A stretch of DNA of 64,000 nucleotides from JANMDU01 sp031375105 (GTDB lineage: Bacteria > Pseudomonadota > Gammaproteobacteria > Burkholderiales > Burkholderiaceae_C), in the NCBI GenBank assembly GCA_031375105.1, contig JANMHJ010000071.1, forward strand, positions 181,599-245,598. The letters run 5' to 3'. This document shows positions 33,511 through 41,985 of this stretch, in pieces; the first letter of the stretch is position 1; every line of letters begins with the position of its first letter. A program made the translations under genes and the position numbers. Under the pieces are notes generated by a model. The model worked only from the letters and a program-made list of their open reading frames with translations, was not told the DNA's origin and did not search any database.

Positions 33511-34944
33511 TTATAACGCAGGGCGTGCAATCGGACGCAATTTTTCATATGCCCGCGCTGCGCGCAGCACCAGTGCATCCAAAAACATCGGGCCGACGAT
33601 TTGCAAGCCGATGGGCAGGCCGTCGCGCGTCAAACCACAGGGGATGGAGCAGGCGGGTTGTTGCGTGAGGTTGAAGGGGTAGCTAAACGGCGTCCAGCCC
33701 AGCATGGCTTCGGGGGTCATGGGTGTGTGGCCGGCTTCTCGTGCATCAAAGGCGGGGATGGAGACTGCCGGGGTGATGAGCAGGTCGTAGCCTTGCGGGT
33801 TGGTGGCGCTTTTCATCCATTGGCGCATCTGGCTGCCCAATGCGCCGCGCCGGGTGTTGAGCTTTTGGATGTCGAGGGCTGAAAGCTTGCTGCCTAGCTC
33901 AGCTTGTGCTTGAAAATCAGGATCGGTGACTTTTTTCTGCTCAGGGGTGAGCGTGTTCCACACCGTCCATGCGCCTAAAAACCACAAGCCTGTGGTGATA
34001 TCCAAAGGATCATCAAAACCGGGGTCTGCCCTTTCAAGATGTGCACCGAGTGCTTCCAAATCCATAGCAGCTCGTTCAACAGCGGCGGTTACTTCGGGAT
34101 GCACATTTTTTGCATAGCCCAGCGTGGGCGAGTAAGCGATGCGCAGGCCTTTGATGCCCTGCTCTAAATCTTTGATGTAATCCACGCCGTCATATTGCAG
34201 CGATGTCCAGTCACGTGAATCGGGCTGGGTGATCACGTTCATCATCAGCGCGGCATCCTGCACGCTCATGGTGTGCGGCCCCAGATGCGCGACGCTGCCA
34301 AAGGGCGAGAGCGGATACGCAGGCACGCGGCCAAAGCTGGGCTTGAGCCCAAAGTTGCCACAAAACGCCGCCGGAATGCGCACGCTGCCTGCGCCATCCG
34401 TGCCTACGCTGAGCGGCCCCATGCCCGCAGCCACCGCAGCCGCTGTGCCGCCACTGGAGCCACCCGGTGTTTTTGCGGTATTCCACGGATTTCGCGTGAC
34501 ACCCGTGCGCGGGGAGTTCGTCTCGCCTTTGCAGCCAAATTCGGGGGTGGTGGTTTTGCCGAGGATCACCGCGCCCGCTTCTTTGAGCCGCACCGTGACA
34601 GGCGCGTCTATTTCCCAAGCTTGATTCGCATCCACCGTACGGCTGCCGCGCAGCGTGGGCATGCCTTGCGTGAGGATGATGTCTTTGATCGACGTGGGCA
34701 CACCTTCAAGCAAGCGCACAGATGCACCTGATTGGCGATGCGCCACCCAAGCCGCTTCACTTTTGATAGCATTCTGCGCAGACTCTATAACGGCCAGATG
34801 GCAAAAAGCCTTCAACACCGGATTGTGCAACTCAATCCGCCGCATCACAGCCGCATGCGCCTCCACAGGCGAAGCCGAGCCCGATTTAAACAAAGCAAGA
34901 AGCTCAGTCGCGGTGCAATCCGCTAAATCTTGAGGATGATTCAT
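33511..34944 (-). CDS. Amidase (amidase signature family)
   Basis: The 477-residue enzyme has the amidase-signature triad: Lys in 'GVPTSIKDIILTQG', cis-Ser in 'TPGGSSGGTAAAVAAGM' and nucleophile Ser in 'TDGAGSVRIPAAFCG'. ATG 34944 starts the homologous sequence; longer in-frame starts run through CGCGAAAG-type repeat DNA. A dispersed repeat encodes LAVIESAQNAIKSEA near residues 51-66. It lies downstream of the peptide ABC transporter and M81 peptidase on the same strand, suggesting amide or peptide catabolism. Confidence 0.92.
   Translation of the reverse strand: MNHPQDLADCTATELLALFKSGSASPVEAHAAVMRRIELHNPVLKAFCHLAVIESAQNAIKSEAAWVAHRQSGASVRLLEGVPTSIKDIILTQGMPTLRGSRTVDANQAWEIDAPVTVRLKEAGAVILGKTTTPEFGCKGETNSPRTGVTRNPWNTAKTPGGSSGGTAAAVAAGMGPLSVGTDGAGSVRIPAAFCGNFGLKPSFGRVPAYPLSPFGSVAHLGPHTMSVQDAALMMNVITQPDSRDWTSLQYDGVDYIKDLEQGIKGLRIAYSPTLGYAKNVHPEVTAAVERAAMDLEALGAHLERADPGFDDPLDITTGLWFLGAWTVWNTLTPEQKKVTDPDFQAQAELGSKLSALDIQKLNTRRGALGSQMRQWMKSATNPQGYDLLITPAVSIPAFDAREAGHTPMTPEAMLGWTPFSYPFNLTQQPACSIPCGLTRDGLPIGLQIVGPMFLDALVLRAARAYEKLRPIARPAL
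34761..34808 (+). repeat. Dispersed hairpin repeat, copy 12 (inside amidase gene)
   Basis: TTTTGATAGCATTCTGCGCA, then GACTCTATAACGGCC. It is antisense and in frame (LAVIESAQNAIKSEA). Confidence 0.9.
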
Positions 34945-34959
34945 CAAAACCCTTTCGGT

Positions 34960-35012
34960 ATTTTTTTGCGTCTTTCGCGTAACTTTCGCGCTTTTCGCGT
35001 AACGGAAGTTCT
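34960..35012. repeat. CGCGAAAG/TTTCGCG short-period repeat
   Basis: Several TTTCGCG(T) units with 10-13 base spacing, in the gap between the M81 peptidase and amidase genes. It matches one arm of the larger palindrome at 38306-38397. Confidence 0.8.
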
Positions 35013-35029
35013 GTCTTAGGTGTACGCCT

Positions 35030-36589
35030 TCAAACCGGCAACCGAGGCGAAATGGAAGGCGAGAGTTTCTTCCAAGGCAAATCCCCCGCATCCGCTGCCA
35101 TCGGCCCCGCAGCCTTCGCCACGATCACATCTCGCGCAGGATCAGCCACCAGCGGCGTGAAATCAGCCCGGAAATGGTTTGAGCTTTTCACCACAATGAT
35201 TTTCATCTCTTCCGCATGAATGCCCACCATGCGCAGCAGCTCACGATCCAAGAGCTGAGCTTTGCCGCTCACCACCGCCACGCGAATGCCTTCAATGTTC
35301 AATGCACAGCTTTTGCCCAGATGCGCCGTCACGCCCGTCATCATCGGGCCTTTGTACGTACACACACCATCGCTCAATTGCTCCACCGTGAATTCACCAC
35401 TCAGCGCAGGGTCGCTCAACTGCCCGGTAAACGTGCACACCGCTTTGCCGATGCTCAATTCAATTACTCTGTTTTTGATAGCACTCTGCGCAGTATTTAT
35501 AACGGCTATTGGCTGATTTTGCATAAAAATATGCACTGCACCTGCCGCCAGCGGGTCATACAGCATGCCCAGAGCTACACGCCCTGGAAAAAGCTTTCCC
35601 GCACCTTGGCGCAGCAGCTCATGCAAGACACCCGTGGTGTTGCTGTCGCCGCCCGCGCCAGGGTTGTCTTGCGTGTCGGCAATGATGATGGGCTTGTCGG
35701 ATTGCTCTGCCCGCTCAATCGCCAAAGCCACGGCTTTCGCCACAGGCAGCACGCCCGGATCCCACTGCTTGGTTGGCCTCGCGCTCGCATAGAGAGCGTC
35801 CACAGCTCGCGCAGCCTGCTCACCATACGCCCAGATCATCGGCGCGCATTCCGCAAAATCTGCCGCTGGAAAGCCCATGCAAAAGCTCATCACCACATCA
35901 TGCGCCGCATCGCTGGCGATCAGCTCGTCATAGAGGCGCTTGGCAGGCTGTATCCAAGTGCTTTGCGCGTTCAAAGGGATCATGTAAGCAAAGCGCTGGT
36001 AATGCAGTGTCTCTTTCTTGCCTAAAGCCATGCGCCGCGCCAGCAGCTTGGCCGCCAAGCGCCCGGTATCGGCCATGTCGATGTGCGGATAAGTGCGATA
36101 GCTCACGAGTGCATCGGCGGTTTGCAGCATGCGCTCGGTCACGTTCGCATGCAAATCCAAGCTGCCCACAATCGGCATGTTCTCGCCCACGATGGCGCGG
36201 ATGCGCGAGATCAGCTCGCCTTCAGAATCATCGGCGTTTTGCGCCACGGCCGCGCCATGCAAATCGAGATACACCGCGTCAATGCCAGCTTTCAGCGCTT
36301 CACGCAAGTCTTCGCAAATATCGCCACAAATGCGTTCAAAGGCCTCTGTCGTCACGTAGCTCGAAGGCGTTGCGCCCGCCCACACCGAGGGCACCAGCTC
36401 CCAGCCGTTTTTCAACGCGGCCTGGATGAAGCCACCCACAGGGATGTTGATGTCTTTGAAGGTCTCCACCAATTTCGCACCGCGCCGATACGCCGGAAAC
36501 GTGTGCCCCGCATTGAACGCATCCCAATCAGCGAGTGTGGGCGCAAAGGTGTTAGTTTCGTGCTGGAAGCCGGCGATGAAGATGCGCAT
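35030..36589 (-). CDS. M81 family metallopeptidase (MlrC-like)
   Basis: MlrC-like proteins are zinc peptidases, named after the linear-microcystin-degrading enzyme of sphingomonads. This 519-residue member begins 'MRIFIAGFQHETNTFAPTLADW', and has 'AVYLDLHGAAVAQNADDSEGELISRIR' and 'VGSLDLHANVTERMLQTADALVSYRTYPHIDMADTG', which supply the expected His/Asp metal ligands. The second half carries 'ADTQDNPGAGGDSNTTGVLHEL'. Its substrate here is more likely small peptides or amides delivered by the adjacent ABC transporter than microcystin. Residues near 357-374 (IAVINTAQSAIKNRVIE) are repeat-encoded. Confidence 0.92.
   Translation of the reverse strand: MRIFIAGFQHETNTFAPTLADWDAFNAGHTFPAYRRGAKLVETFKDINIPVGGFIQAALKNGWELVPSVWAGATPSSYVTTEAFERICGDICEDLREALKAGIDAVYLDLHGAAVAQNADDSEGELISRIRAIVGENMPIVGSLDLHANVTERMLQTADALVSYRTYPHIDMADTGRLAAKLLARRMALGKKETLHYQRFAYMIPLNAQSTWIQPAKRLYDELIASDAAHDVVMSFCMGFPAADFAECAPMIWAYGEQAARAVDALYASARPTKQWDPGVLPVAKAVALAIERAEQSDKPIIIADTQDNPGAGGDSNTTGVLHELLRQGAGKLFPGRVALGMLYDPLAAGAVHIFMQNQPIAVINTAQSAIKNRVIELSIGKAVCTFTGQLSDPALSGEFTVEQLSDGVCTYKGPMMTGVTAHLGKSCALNIEGIRVAVVSGKAQLLDRELLRMVGIHAEEMKIIVVKSSNHFRADFTPLVADPARDVIVAKAAGPMAADAGDLPWKKLSPSISPRLPV
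35471..35530 (+). repeat. Dispersed hairpin repeat, copy 13 (inside M81 peptidase gene)
   Basis: GTTTTTGATAGCACTCTGCG, then CAGTATTTATAACGGC and a tail with GATTTTGCAT. It is antisense and in frame. Confidence 0.92.
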
Positions 36590-36613
36590 AAGGAGATGTC
36601 TATCTATTGAGAA

Positions 36614-36674
36614 ACCGTTCGGGCCGAGCTAGACCAAGCCTTACAAACCCTGGGGCAAGCTCAGGGCGAACGGT
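36614..36674. repeat. GTTCGCCCTGAGC-type inverted repeat
   Basis: Arms ACCGTTCGGGCCGAGCT and, in reverse complement, ACCGTTCGCCCTGAGCT. It lies in the gap between the ABC ATPase and M81 peptidase genes. Related to the element at 40263-40330. Confidence 0.78.
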
Positions 36675-36690
36675 ATGTGTACGAATACTG

Positions 36691-38280
36691 TCAAATATTT
36701 TTAGGCGCCGCATCGAATAAACGCTTTGTGTAATCTTGCTGTGGATTGGCATAGAGCTCAGCCGTTTTGCCCTGCTCCACAATCTTGCCTTGGTGCATCA
36801 CGATCACGCGGTCGCACAGTTGTGCGGCTACGCGCAGATCATGCGTGATGAAGAGCAGCCCCAAGCCCAGCTCCGCCTGCACATCACGAAACAATTGCAA
36901 AATCTGCGCCTGCACGCTCACATCCAGTGCACTCACTGCTTCATCAGCCACCAGCACCTGCGGCTTGCACATCAGGGCGCGAGCAATCGCCAAGCGCTGG
37001 CGCTGGCCGCCAGAGAATTGGCTCGGATAGCGCTCCAGCGCTTCTTGCGGGAGCTTCACTTTTTGAAGAATTTGAGCCACAGCCGTTGCAGATTCTGCGC
37101 GAGTAGCTCCGAAATTAATAGCGCCTTCGCTCAGCGAATCGACAATTTTTCGGCGTGGATTGAGCGAGCGATTCGGGTCTTGAAAGACAACTTGGATGTG
37201 GCTGCGCAGAGGGCGCAATGCGCTTTCAGGTTTTGTGGCGATGCTGTCCGTGCCCCAGTAGATATCGCCCACGGTGGGATCAATCAGGCGCATGATGCAA
37301 CGCGCGAGTGTCGACTTGCCGCTGCCTGATTCGCCCACGATGCCAATCGTCTCGCCTGCGCGCAGCTGTAGCGCTGCATCTTGCAGGGCTTGTGTGTGGC
37401 GTGCGCGGCCCAGCCAATCGCGGCTCGTGTATGTTTTGCCCACGCGCTCTGCACGCAGCAATGGTTCACCCACAGGCTCAGGTCGCGGCGCAGGCGGCAC
37501 GATGCTGGGCACGGCCGCAAGCAACATTTGCGTGTAAGCCTGCTGCGGATTTTTGAGCACCTGTGCTGCGCTGCCCAACTCTACCGCTTGACCTTGGTTC
37601 ATCACCAACACATCATCCGCGATTTCAGCCACCACGCCCATGTCATGCGTGATGAAGAGTACGGCGCAAGCTTGCTCGCGCTGCAGCTCATCAATCAAAC
37701 GCAAGATTTCTTTTTGCGTTGTGACATCTAACGCGGTGGTGGGTTCGTCGCAGATCAAGAGCGCAGGCTTCAAGATGCAAGCCATCGCGATCACAATGCG
37801 CTGGCGTTGGCCACCTGAGAGCTGGTGCGGATAGCTGCGCATCATGCGCGCAGGCTCGGGCAGCTTTACGCGCTCCAAAATGGCGAGCACAGCTTCCTTT
37901 CTTTTGGCGGCGCTCCAATCGGTATGCGTTTTGAGCAACTCGTCAATTTGATCGCCGCAGCGCATCACTGGGTTGAGCGCCGTCATCGGCTCTTGAAAGA
38001 CCATGCCCATGGCTTTGCCGCGCAGGCTTCTTAGCTTTTGGGCAGATGCAGCGAGAAGGTTTTCACCGTTGAGCGTGATCGCGCCACTGCCCACTTTGAG
38101 CTCCTTGGCCAGCAAGCCCATCACCGCCGTCGCCATCACAGATTTCCCTGAGCCGGATTCGCCAACGACGCAGAGGGTTTTGCCGGCTTCAATGCTTAGA
38201 GAGATATTTTCAATAGCATGCGGGCGATCTGCGCCTGGCGGTAGGGCGACATGGAGGTTTTGGATAGCGAGAACAGGCAT
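36691..38280 (-). CDS. Dipeptide/oligopeptide ABC transporter, fused dual ATP-binding protein
   Basis: The 529-residue protein holds two complete ABC ATPase domains, as in GsiA/YejF: Walker A 'VVGESGSGKSVMATAVMG' and 'IVGESGSGKSTLARCIMRL', signature 'LSGGQRQRIVIAMA' and 'FSGGQRQRLAIARALM', and Walker B 'LLICDEPTTALDV' and 'VLVADEAVSALDV'. Each ends with the peptide-importer C-terminal extension ('PQQAYTQMLLAAVP', 'PQQDYTKRLF'). It energises the two permeases encoded upstream. It is the fourth gene of the transporter operon, before the M81 peptidase. Confidence 0.95.
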   Translation of the reverse strand: MPVLAIQNLHVALPPGADRPHAIENISLSIEAGKTLCVVGESGSGKSVMATAVMGLLAKELKVGSGAITLNGENLLAASAQKLRSLRGKAMGMVFQEPMTALNPVMRCGDQIDELLKTHTDWSAAKRKEAVLAILERVKLPEPARMMRSYPHQLSGGQRQRIVIAMACILKPALLICDEPTTALDVTTQKEILRLIDELQREQACAVLFITHDMGVVAEIADDVLVMNQGQAVELGSAAQVLKNPQQAYTQMLLAAVPSIVPPAPRPEPVGEPLLRAERVGKTYTSRDWLGRARHTQALQDAALQLRAGETIGIVGESGSGKSTLARCIMRLIDPTVGDIYWGTDSIATKPESALRPLRSHIQVVFQDPNRSLNPRRKIVDSLSEGAINFGATRAESATAVAQILQKVKLPQEALERYPSQFSGGQRQRLAIARALMCKPQVLVADEAVSALDVSVQAQILQLFRDVQAELGLGLLFITHDLRVAAQLCDRVIVMHQGKIVEQGKTAELYANPQQDYTKRLFDAAPKNI

Positions 38281-38305
38281 CCTTGGTGCTCACCCAAATT
38301 TCAGT

Positions 38306-38410
38306 ATCGCGAAAGACGCGAAAGTGACGCGAAAATCGCGAAAGAATACCCGTGAATTTTTTTCGCGTCTTTCGCGTAACTTTCGCGTCTTTCGCGCTAC
38401 GTCTTTTTGC
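38306..38410. repeat. CGCGAAAG palindrome (about 39 bp arms)
   Basis: The left arm (38306-38345) is made of CGCGAAAG units with 10-13 base period. The right arm (38359-38397) is its reverse complement, TTTCGCGT units. The loop is about 14 bp. It lies between the DppC-like permease and ATPase genes of one operon and would form a long RNA hairpin there. Confidence 0.85.
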
Positions 38411-38429
38411 ATTTCAATACCCATCGCCA

Positions 38430-39299
38430 TCACCTTTTCGCAAACTTCGGATCAAGCACATCGCGCAGGCCATCGCCTAGCAAGTTAATTGCAAGCACCG
38501 TGGGCACGAGAAACATCGCGGGAAACAGCACATTGCCCGGATATTGCGTGAACTGCACACGGCCTTCGGCCATGATGTTGCCCCATGTGGGAATGTCGGA
38601 AGGCAGCCCCAAGCCAAGGAAGCTGAGCACAGCTTCGGTGAGCACAGCGCTGGCAGCCACAAACGTGCCTTGCACGATCATCGGCGCGAGGGCGTTGGGC
38701 AAGATATGGCGCAGCAAAATCGTGGGCGTGGGTGTGGCCAGTGCTTTAGCGGCTTCTACAAACGGCTCTTCGCGCAACGTGAGCACGAGCGAGCGCACAA
38801 GGCGCGTCACGCGCGGAATTTCAGGAATCGCAATTGCCACGACCACCGTCCACACTTGTGCACCGAGCGCAGCCACAAGTGCAATCGCCAGCAAGATAGA
38901 GGGAATGGCCATCAGCCCATCCATGAAGCGCATAAGAATCTTGTCAACCAAGCGAAAGTAACCCGCTAGCATGCCGAGCAACGCACCTATGCCAATCGCC
39001 AGCACTGCCGTGCTTGCTCCGACCAATAACGAGACGCGCGTGCCATACAAAACGCGGCTGTAAATATCGCGGCCAAAGCTGTCAGCGCCAAACCAAAAGT
39101 TATGCATGGGCGAGCTGCCATCTGCCAAAGCGAATGCGCCGCGTGCGCCTGCAGCCGTGTTGATGTGACTCGAATCCATGGCAGACGGATCGACCGTGCC
39201 CAGCCAAGGTGCAAACAGGGCAGCAAACAGGAGAATGCCCAGCACGATCACGCCAAAGCGTACCGCAGAATTTTTAGCCAGTTGCTGCCAAGTGTTCAT
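38430..39299 (-). CDS. Dipeptide/oligopeptide ABC transporter permease (DppC-like)
   Basis: This inner-membrane permease of 289 residues has the N-terminal segment 'VRFGVIVLGILLFAALFAPWLG', then the cytoplasmic/periplasmic 'FWFGADSFGRDIYSRVLYGTRVSLLVG' typical of OppC/DppC proteins. The EAA loop 'EAAKALATPTPTILLRHILPNALAPMIV' contacts the ATPase. It ends 'LGDGLRDVLDPKF', the family C-terminus. It starts 10 bp after the DppB-like gene. Confidence 0.95.
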   Translation of the reverse strand: MNTWQQLAKNSAVRFGVIVLGILLFAALFAPWLGTVDPSAMDSSHINTAAGARGAFALADGSSPMHNFWFGADSFGRDIYSRVLYGTRVSLLVGASTAVLAIGIGALLGMLAGYFRLVDKILMRFMDGLMAIPSILLAIALVAALGAQVWTVVVAIAIPEIPRVTRLVRSLVLTLREEPFVEAAKALATPTPTILLRHILPNALAPMIVQGTFVAASAVLTEAVLSFLGLGLPSDIPTWGNIMAEGRVQFTQYPGNVLFPAMFLVPTVLAINLLGDGLRDVLDPKFAKR

Positions 39300-39309
39300 C
39301 CCATGCGTC

Positions 39310-40251
39310 CTAATAACGAATCCGTGGGTCGAGAAACAGATAGCTCACATCCACCAGCAAATTGATCAGCACATAGCTCAAGCTAAACAACAACACCAAG
39401 CCTTGAATCACCGGAAAGTCTCGGTTCAACACAGCATCCACCGTGAGCGAGCCCAGGCCCGGAATCGCATACACCGTCTCAGTCACGACCACGCCACCGA
39501 TCAAGAGCGCCACACCGATACCCACCATCGTCGCCACAGGCACAGCCGCATTGGCCAGTGCATGGCGCAGTAGCACAGCGCTTTCTTTGATGCCTTTGGC
39601 GCGGGCCGTGCGGATGTAATCCTCCGTCAAAGCCTCGCTCACACTGGCCCGCGTGACGCGCGCGATCAGCGCCACATAAATCGTGGACAGCGTGATCCAC
39701 GGCAAGATGAGCTGCATGATCCAAGGCACAAAGCCCTCAGCAATGCGCTTGTAGCCCTGCACTGGAAACCAATCGAGCTTGACGGCAAACAACCAAATCA
39801 AACAGTAGCCCACGACAAAGATTGGCACGGAAAAGCCGGCCACTGAGAACATCGACAAAGCGCGATCCAGCCAACCACCCATGCGCCAAGCGGCAATCGT
39901 GCCCAAGGGAATCGCCACAAAAATGGCAATGCTGATCGTACCCACAGCGAGAGACAAAGTGGGCTCAATACGCTGGAGCACCAGCTGCGTGACAGGTTTG
40001 TTCAAATAATACGAATACCCCAAGTCGCCTTGCAGCACATTGCTGATCCAGATGCCAAATTGCATGAGGAGGGGTTTCGTCAAACCGAGCTGCTCGCGAA
40101 TGCGCTCAATATCGTCATTGGTTGCGCTGTTGCCCGCAATCACCGCTGCCGGATCACCCGGCGTGAGCCGCAAAATCAAAAAGACAACGACGGCCACCAC
40201 CATCAAAACAGGGATGATGGCCAGCAAACGCTGGAGCAGGAAACGAAGCAT
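39310..40251 (-). CDS. Dipeptide/oligopeptide ABC transporter permease (DppB-like)
   Basis: The 313-residue permease starts 'MLRFLLQRLLAIIPVLMVVAVVVFLILRLTPGDPAA' and has 'LGLTKPLLMQFGIWISNVLQGDLGYSY'. The EAA loop is 'EDYIRTARAKGIKESAVLLRHALANAAVPVATMVG', and it ends 'LINLLVDVSYLFLDPRIRY', all standard for DppB/OppB. It pairs with the DppC-like permease downstream to form the membrane channel. Confidence 0.95.
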   Translation of the reverse strand: MLRFLLQRLLAIIPVLMVVAVVVFLILRLTPGDPAAVIAGNSATNDDIERIREQLGLTKPLLMQFGIWISNVLQGDLGYSYYLNKPVTQLVLQRIEPTLSLAVGTISIAIFVAIPLGTIAAWRMGGWLDRALSMFSVAGFSVPIFVVGYCLIWLFAVKLDWFPVQGYKRIAEGFVPWIMQLILPWITLSTIYVALIARVTRASVSEALTEDYIRTARAKGIKESAVLLRHALANAAVPVATMVGIGVALLIGGVVVTETVYAIPGLGSLTVDAVLNRDFPVIQGLVLLFSLSYVLINLLVDVSYLFLDPRIRY

Positions 40252-40262
40252 TGTTTACTTTG

Positions 40263-40330
40263 AAGCCGTTCGCCCTGAGCCTGTCGCAGGATCTCGCGTG
40301 CGCCCGCCGACAGGTTGAGGAGAACGAATG
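40263..40330. repeat. GTTCGCCCTGAGCCTGTCG-type inverted repeat
   Basis: Left part GTTCGCCCTGAGCCTGTCGC; right part CCGACAGGTTGAGGAGAACG, an imperfect reverse complement. It fills the gap between the binding-protein and DppB-like permease genes and may act as a transcript-processing or stabilising hairpin after the first cistron. Confidence 0.78.
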
Positions 40331-40334
40331 GACA

Positions 40335-41921
40335 TCAGTTCTTCGTCACGTTCCAATACACCTGCGCACCCGCGCCGAGCAAGCCGCTGACGCTCTTGCG
40401 ATGCGCAGCCGGGTTGTTGTATTGACCGAGATGAACGTGCGTGGCGGTTTCCATTGCGCGGAGTTGAATTTGCTCAGCAATTTTCTTCTTCTCAGCGTCA
40501 TTGGCGGCAGCGATGAATTTCACTTTCAGGTCTTCAATTTGCTTGTCATCTTGCCAGCCAAACCAGCCTTTGTCGCCCGTGGCGTTCATCATGGCCATGG
40601 TGATGGGGTTCAAGATATCGCCAGCCGTCCATGCCGTCATGAAAGCATTCCACCCGCCGGCATTGGGTGCATCTTTCTTTGCGCGGCGTGCCACAAGAGT
40701 TGCCCAGTCCATTTGCGGCATGTCCACTTTGAAGCCAGCCGCTTCAAGTTGCTGCTTGGCCACCAAGGGCAGCTTGGCAATTGCGGCCAAATCAGTGGGG
40801 CGCATCAGCACCACGGGCGTGCCGTCGTAGCCAGCATCTTTGAGCATTTGTGCGGCTTTTTTCGGATCAGCCGTGCCAGTGTAGATACCGGTGTTGTCGC
40901 TGGCAAAGGGTGTGCCGCAAGGGTACATGCTCTTGCAAAATTTGAAGAGACCGGGCGTGCCCACTTGGGTTTTCAAATGCGCTTCTTGGCCAAGCGCCAC
41001 CATGGCCGCTTGGCGAATCTTCACGTTGTTAAACGGAGGATGCATGTGATTGAAGCGGAAAATGAATTGCGTGCCTGCGGGCGACATGTCAAAAATCTCG
41101 ATGTCTTTTTGCGTTTTGAGCGAAGAATATTGCTCAAAGGCGGGCTGCTCCACGATATCTACCTCGCCAGCAATCAGCGCGTTGTATTGCGTTTGCGCAT
41201 CGCGGATGATGACCCACTCCACGCGATCCACTTTCACGACCTTGCCGCCGGTTGTGCCGTTCGGCGCTTCGGCTCTAGGTTTGTATTTGTCGTTTTTCGT
41301 GTAAATCACACGCTCTCCGGGCTTGAAATCGGTGGGGTTGAATTTATACGGGCCCGAGCCGATGTGTTCTTTGATCTGTTCCGTGCCGGGTGTGGCGGCA
41401 ATGCGAGCAGGCATGATGAAGGGCACATTGCTGGAGGGTTTGCCCAAAGCATCCAGCATCACACCAAAGGGTGTTTTCAGCTTGATGGTGAAGGTCTTGG
41501 CATCGGGCGTGCCCCAGCTATCGATACTGCGCATGAGTGCGCCGCCAAAGCTGTCGCGGCTGCCCCAGCGCTTAAGCGAGGCCACAGCGTCTTCGCTGGT
41601 GACAGCCTTTCCATCATGGAATTCGAGGCCATCACGCAAAGTAAACGTCCAGAGCAGGTTGTCTTTAGAAACACTCCATTTGTCCACCATCTGCGGCTTG
41701 ACCACACCCTGTAAATCCGTGCCAAACAGCGTGTCATAGATCATGTAGCCGTGGTTGCGGGTGATGAAGGCAGTCGTCCAGACCGGGTCAAGCACGGTCA
41801 GGTTGGCATGTGGAATGACTTTGAGCGTCTTAGCCTGCGCATGTGCGGCCAAGGGGCTGAGCAGCGCTGCGGCGAGGCTGATGGCGGTCAAGGCGGTCGA
41901 GACAAATGTGTAGCGTTTCAT
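40335..41921 (-). CDS. Dipeptide/oligopeptide ABC transporter substrate-binding protein
   Basis: The 528-residue family 5 solute-binding protein starts at ATG 41921. A signal peptide (MKRYTFVSTALTAISLAAAL, cleavage after AAHA) precedes 'LKVIPHANLTVLDPVWTTAFITRNHGYMIYDTLFG', the family's N-terminal domain, and 'WTFTLRDGLEFHDGKAVTSEDAVASLKRW', the classic SBP_bac_5 motif. It heads the transporter operon on the minus strand. Peptides are the likely ligands, given the peptidase and amidase genes downstream, but related proteins also bind glutathione or nickel chelates. Confidence 0.94.
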   Translation of the reverse strand: MKRYTFVSTALTAISLAAALLSPLAAHAQAKTLKVIPHANLTVLDPVWTTAFITRNHGYMIYDTLFGTDLQGVVKPQMVDKWSVSKDNLLWTFTLRDGLEFHDGKAVTSEDAVASLKRWGSRDSFGGALMRSIDSWGTPDAKTFTIKLKTPFGVMLDALGKPSSNVPFIMPARIAATPGTEQIKEHIGSGPYKFNPTDFKPGERVIYTKNDKYKPRAEAPNGTTGGKVVKVDRVEWVIIRDAQTQYNALIAGEVDIVEQPAFEQYSSLKTQKDIEIFDMSPAGTQFIFRFNHMHPPFNNVKIRQAAMVALGQEAHLKTQVGTPGLFKFCKSMYPCGTPFASDNTGIYTGTADPKKAAQMLKDAGYDGTPVVLMRPTDLAAIAKLPLVAKQQLEAAGFKVDMPQMDWATLVARRAKKDAPNAGGWNAFMTAWTAGDILNPITMAMMNATGDKGWFGWQDDKQIEDLKVKFIAAANDAEKKKIAEQIQLRAMETATHVHLGQYNNPAAHRKSVSGLLGAGAQVYWNVTKN

Positions 41922-41985
41922 GATTCCAGCACTCCAATGAATAATCGTGTTCCACAATGTAGCCTATTAATCAAAGCACACCGTC

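Noticed and set aside
34945..35091. N-terminal extension of the first amidase
   Set aside because: The 49 extra codons run through CGCGAAAG repeat DNA and the end of the M81 gene.
38200..38245. Apparent extra copy of the dispersed repeat (AATAGCATGCGGGCGATCTG)
   Set aside because: The residues HAIENISLSI there are normal ABC ATPase sequence, and the TATAACGG box is missing.
34960..38410. CGCGAAAG repeats as a CRISPR array
   Set aside because: Units are only 8-13 bases, with no spacers of regular length and no cas genes.
40251..41714. Long open frame on the plus strand, about 490 codons, opposite the peptide-binding protein gene
   Set aside because: It is the antisense shadow of a clear family 5 binding protein. 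Its residues are His/Arg/Cys-rich with no recognisable domain.
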